This document shows positions 23,160 to 23,834 of a stretch of 23,834 nucleotides of DNA, piece by piece. The translations under genes and the position numbers were made by a program. This DNA comes from Utricularia gibba (Eukaryota > Streptophyta > Magnoliopsida > Lamiales > Lentibulariaceae): positions 1 through 23,834 of the forward strand of contig NEEC01000466.1 of NCBI GenBank assembly GCA_002189035.1. The letters are read 5' to 3'. Under the pieces are notes generated by a model. It had not been told where the DNA came from, did no database searches, and saw only the letters and a list, made by a program, of their open reading frames with translations. Numbering within the stretch: the stretch's first letter is position 1; every line of letters begins with the position of its first letter.

Positions 23160-23765
23160 GAAAAATCATGTGGGGTGCACGTGACATCTTACTTTAAACA
23201 AATGCATCATTATTTTCGTCGACTCGCACCCGGTTGGGCTCATGAGCCGGACCGAACGCAGCGCCGGACCAAGTGCCCAGTGAGAGTGGCCGACACAAAA
23301 CGAGAAGTTGTTCCTTGAAAACCTTGTAGGAAGCCCTGAAAACCGAACGTTAATAAGTGCATCGCTTTAGTTGCCAGGCTACAACTAACTTTCGGCCCTA
23401 ACCAACCTGACCTTTGTCCGTTCTAGGTGCCCCCCAAGACCGCCTCCTCAAGTATAAAGTAAGTTGTTGAAAAATCATGTGGGGCACGTGACATCTTACT
23501 TTAAACAAATGCATCATTATTTTCGTCGACTCGCACCGGTTGGCTCATGAGCCGGACCGAACGCAGCGCCGGACCAAGTGCCCAGTGAGAGTGGCCGACA
23601 CAAAACGAGAAGTTGTTCTTGAAAACCTTGTAGGAAGCCCCTGAAAACCGAACGTTAATAAGGCATCGCTTTAGTTGCCAGGCTTAACTTTCGGCCCTAA
23701 CCAACCTGACCTTTGTCCCGTTCTAGGTGCCCCCCACCGCCTCCTCAAGTATAAAGTAAGTTGTT

Positions 23766-23834
23766 GAAAAAATCATGTGGGGTGCACGTGACATCTTACT
23801 TTAAACAAATGCATCATTATTTTCGTCGACTCGC
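23766..23834 (+). repeat. Partial terminal monomer, 69 bp, cut by window end
   Basis: The last 69 bases match the first 69 bases of the reference without visible change and stop at GACTCGC. The cut is the window boundary, not a biological end, so the array continues to the right. Confidence 0.95.

Larger units (their letters stand above)
19642..23765 (+). repeat. Progressively eroded array segment, units 65-78
   Basis: Fourteen units with mean length about 295 bp: 304, 300, 298, 291, 283, 293, 278, 308, 285, 310, 301, 267, 309 and 297. Multi-base losses become common, especially around the palindrome (20018, 20313, 20923, 21475, 22076, 22956) and around the C-run (20519, 20801, 22248, 23118). 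No unique sequence appears, so the array edge is not reached. No gene is present. Confidence 0.88.
1..23834 (+). repeat. Tandem satellite DNA array, ~314-bp monomer, 78 full copies plus a partial
   Basis: The same unit recurs head-to-tail without a break or inversion. Taking the G of the motif TTGTTGAAAAA as position 1, units start at 1, 313, 625, 937, 1249, 1556, 1870, 2178, 2490, 2801, 3113, 3416, 3730, 4033, 4341, 4653, 4950, 5254, 5564, 5878, 6185, 6476, 6776, 7013, 7327, 7619, 7931, 8244, 8553, 8864, 9172, 9477, 9754, 10057, 10368, 10678, 10975, 11283, 11591, 11904, 12213, 12526, 12836, 13149, 13452, 13761, 14071, 14385, 14694, 15005, 15312, 15615, 15927, 16232, 16542, 16855, 17163, 17474, 17787, 18100, 18406, 18712, 19023, 19336, 19642, 19946, 20246, 20544, 20835, 21118, 21411, 21689, 21997, 22282, 22592, 22893, 23160, 23469 and 23766. 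Length differences are almost entirely deletions. The strand label is arbitrary. No unique sequence occurs, so chromosomal context is invisible. A centromeric or other heterochromatic location is inference from array type. Confidence 0.98.

Noticed and set aside
1-23834. CRISPR array
   Set aside because: There is no alternation of short identical repeats with unique spacers. The entire ~314-bp unit repeats and there are no cas genes.
1-23834. rDNA spacer or a tRNA-derived SINE tandem
   Set aside because: I found no rRNA segment, no convincing Pol III A/B-box pair (no GGTTCGA-type B box on either strand), and no A-rich tail or target-site duplications. The weak similarity of GTTGGGCTCATGAG to such boxes is not enough.
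1-23834. Transposable element insertion or inverted segment inside the array
   Set aside because: Every boundary motif is in the same orientation and spaced 237-314 bp apart, except the fused junction near 21411. No foreign sequence interrupts the array.
1-23834. A novel multi-gene biological system
   Set aside because: Nothing in the window is coding. The interest lies in repeat architecture and possible assembly error, not in a gene system.

Overview
The whole 23.8-kb window is one uninterrupted tandem satellite DNA array. I see no gene, RNA gene, transposon or unique flanking sequence. One head-to-tail unit repeats 78 times, followed by a 69-bp partial unit cut by the window edge. The longest form of the unit is 314 bp. 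Observed spacing is usually 303-314 bp, with a mean of 304.7 bp (23,765 bp / 78). All copies have the same orientation. Five scattered copies are identical 314-mers (starts 1556, 3416, 5564, 7013, 14071).

Organism: the sequence does not identify a species. A long, homogeneous array of a ~0.3-kb monomer with no coding content points to eukaryotic heterochromatin, such as centromeric, pericentromeric or subtelomeric DNA. The first unit is 49.4% GC (154/312). It has 18 CpG, close to random expectation, so it lacks the CpG depletion typical of old methylated vertebrate DNA. I do not recognise the family.

Layout: 1-4652 is well preserved (units 1-15, mean 310 bp). 4653-7012 is degraded (units 16-23, mean 295 bp) and ends in the shortest unit, 237 bp. 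7013-11282 is intermediate (units 24-37, mean 305 bp). 11283-19641 is again well preserved (units 38-64, about 310 bp). 19642-23765 becomes increasingly eroded (units 65-78, mean about 295 bp), followed by the partial unit.

Two observations stand out. First, nearly every unit equals the 314-bp form with bases removed: substitutions are almost absent and insertions few. That is more typical of deletion-type long-read or consensus error over an unpolishable repeat than of natural divergence, so a real array may lie under an imperfect assembly. Second, the monomer looks like an ancient dimer: five short blocks recur inside it at a constant offset of 157-158 bp in unit 1, implying a nucleosome-sized ancestral unit. 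Each monomer also carries a 24-bp imperfect palindrome, a CACGTG box, a TATAAAG string and splice-like signals. These are sequence matches only; no function is shown.
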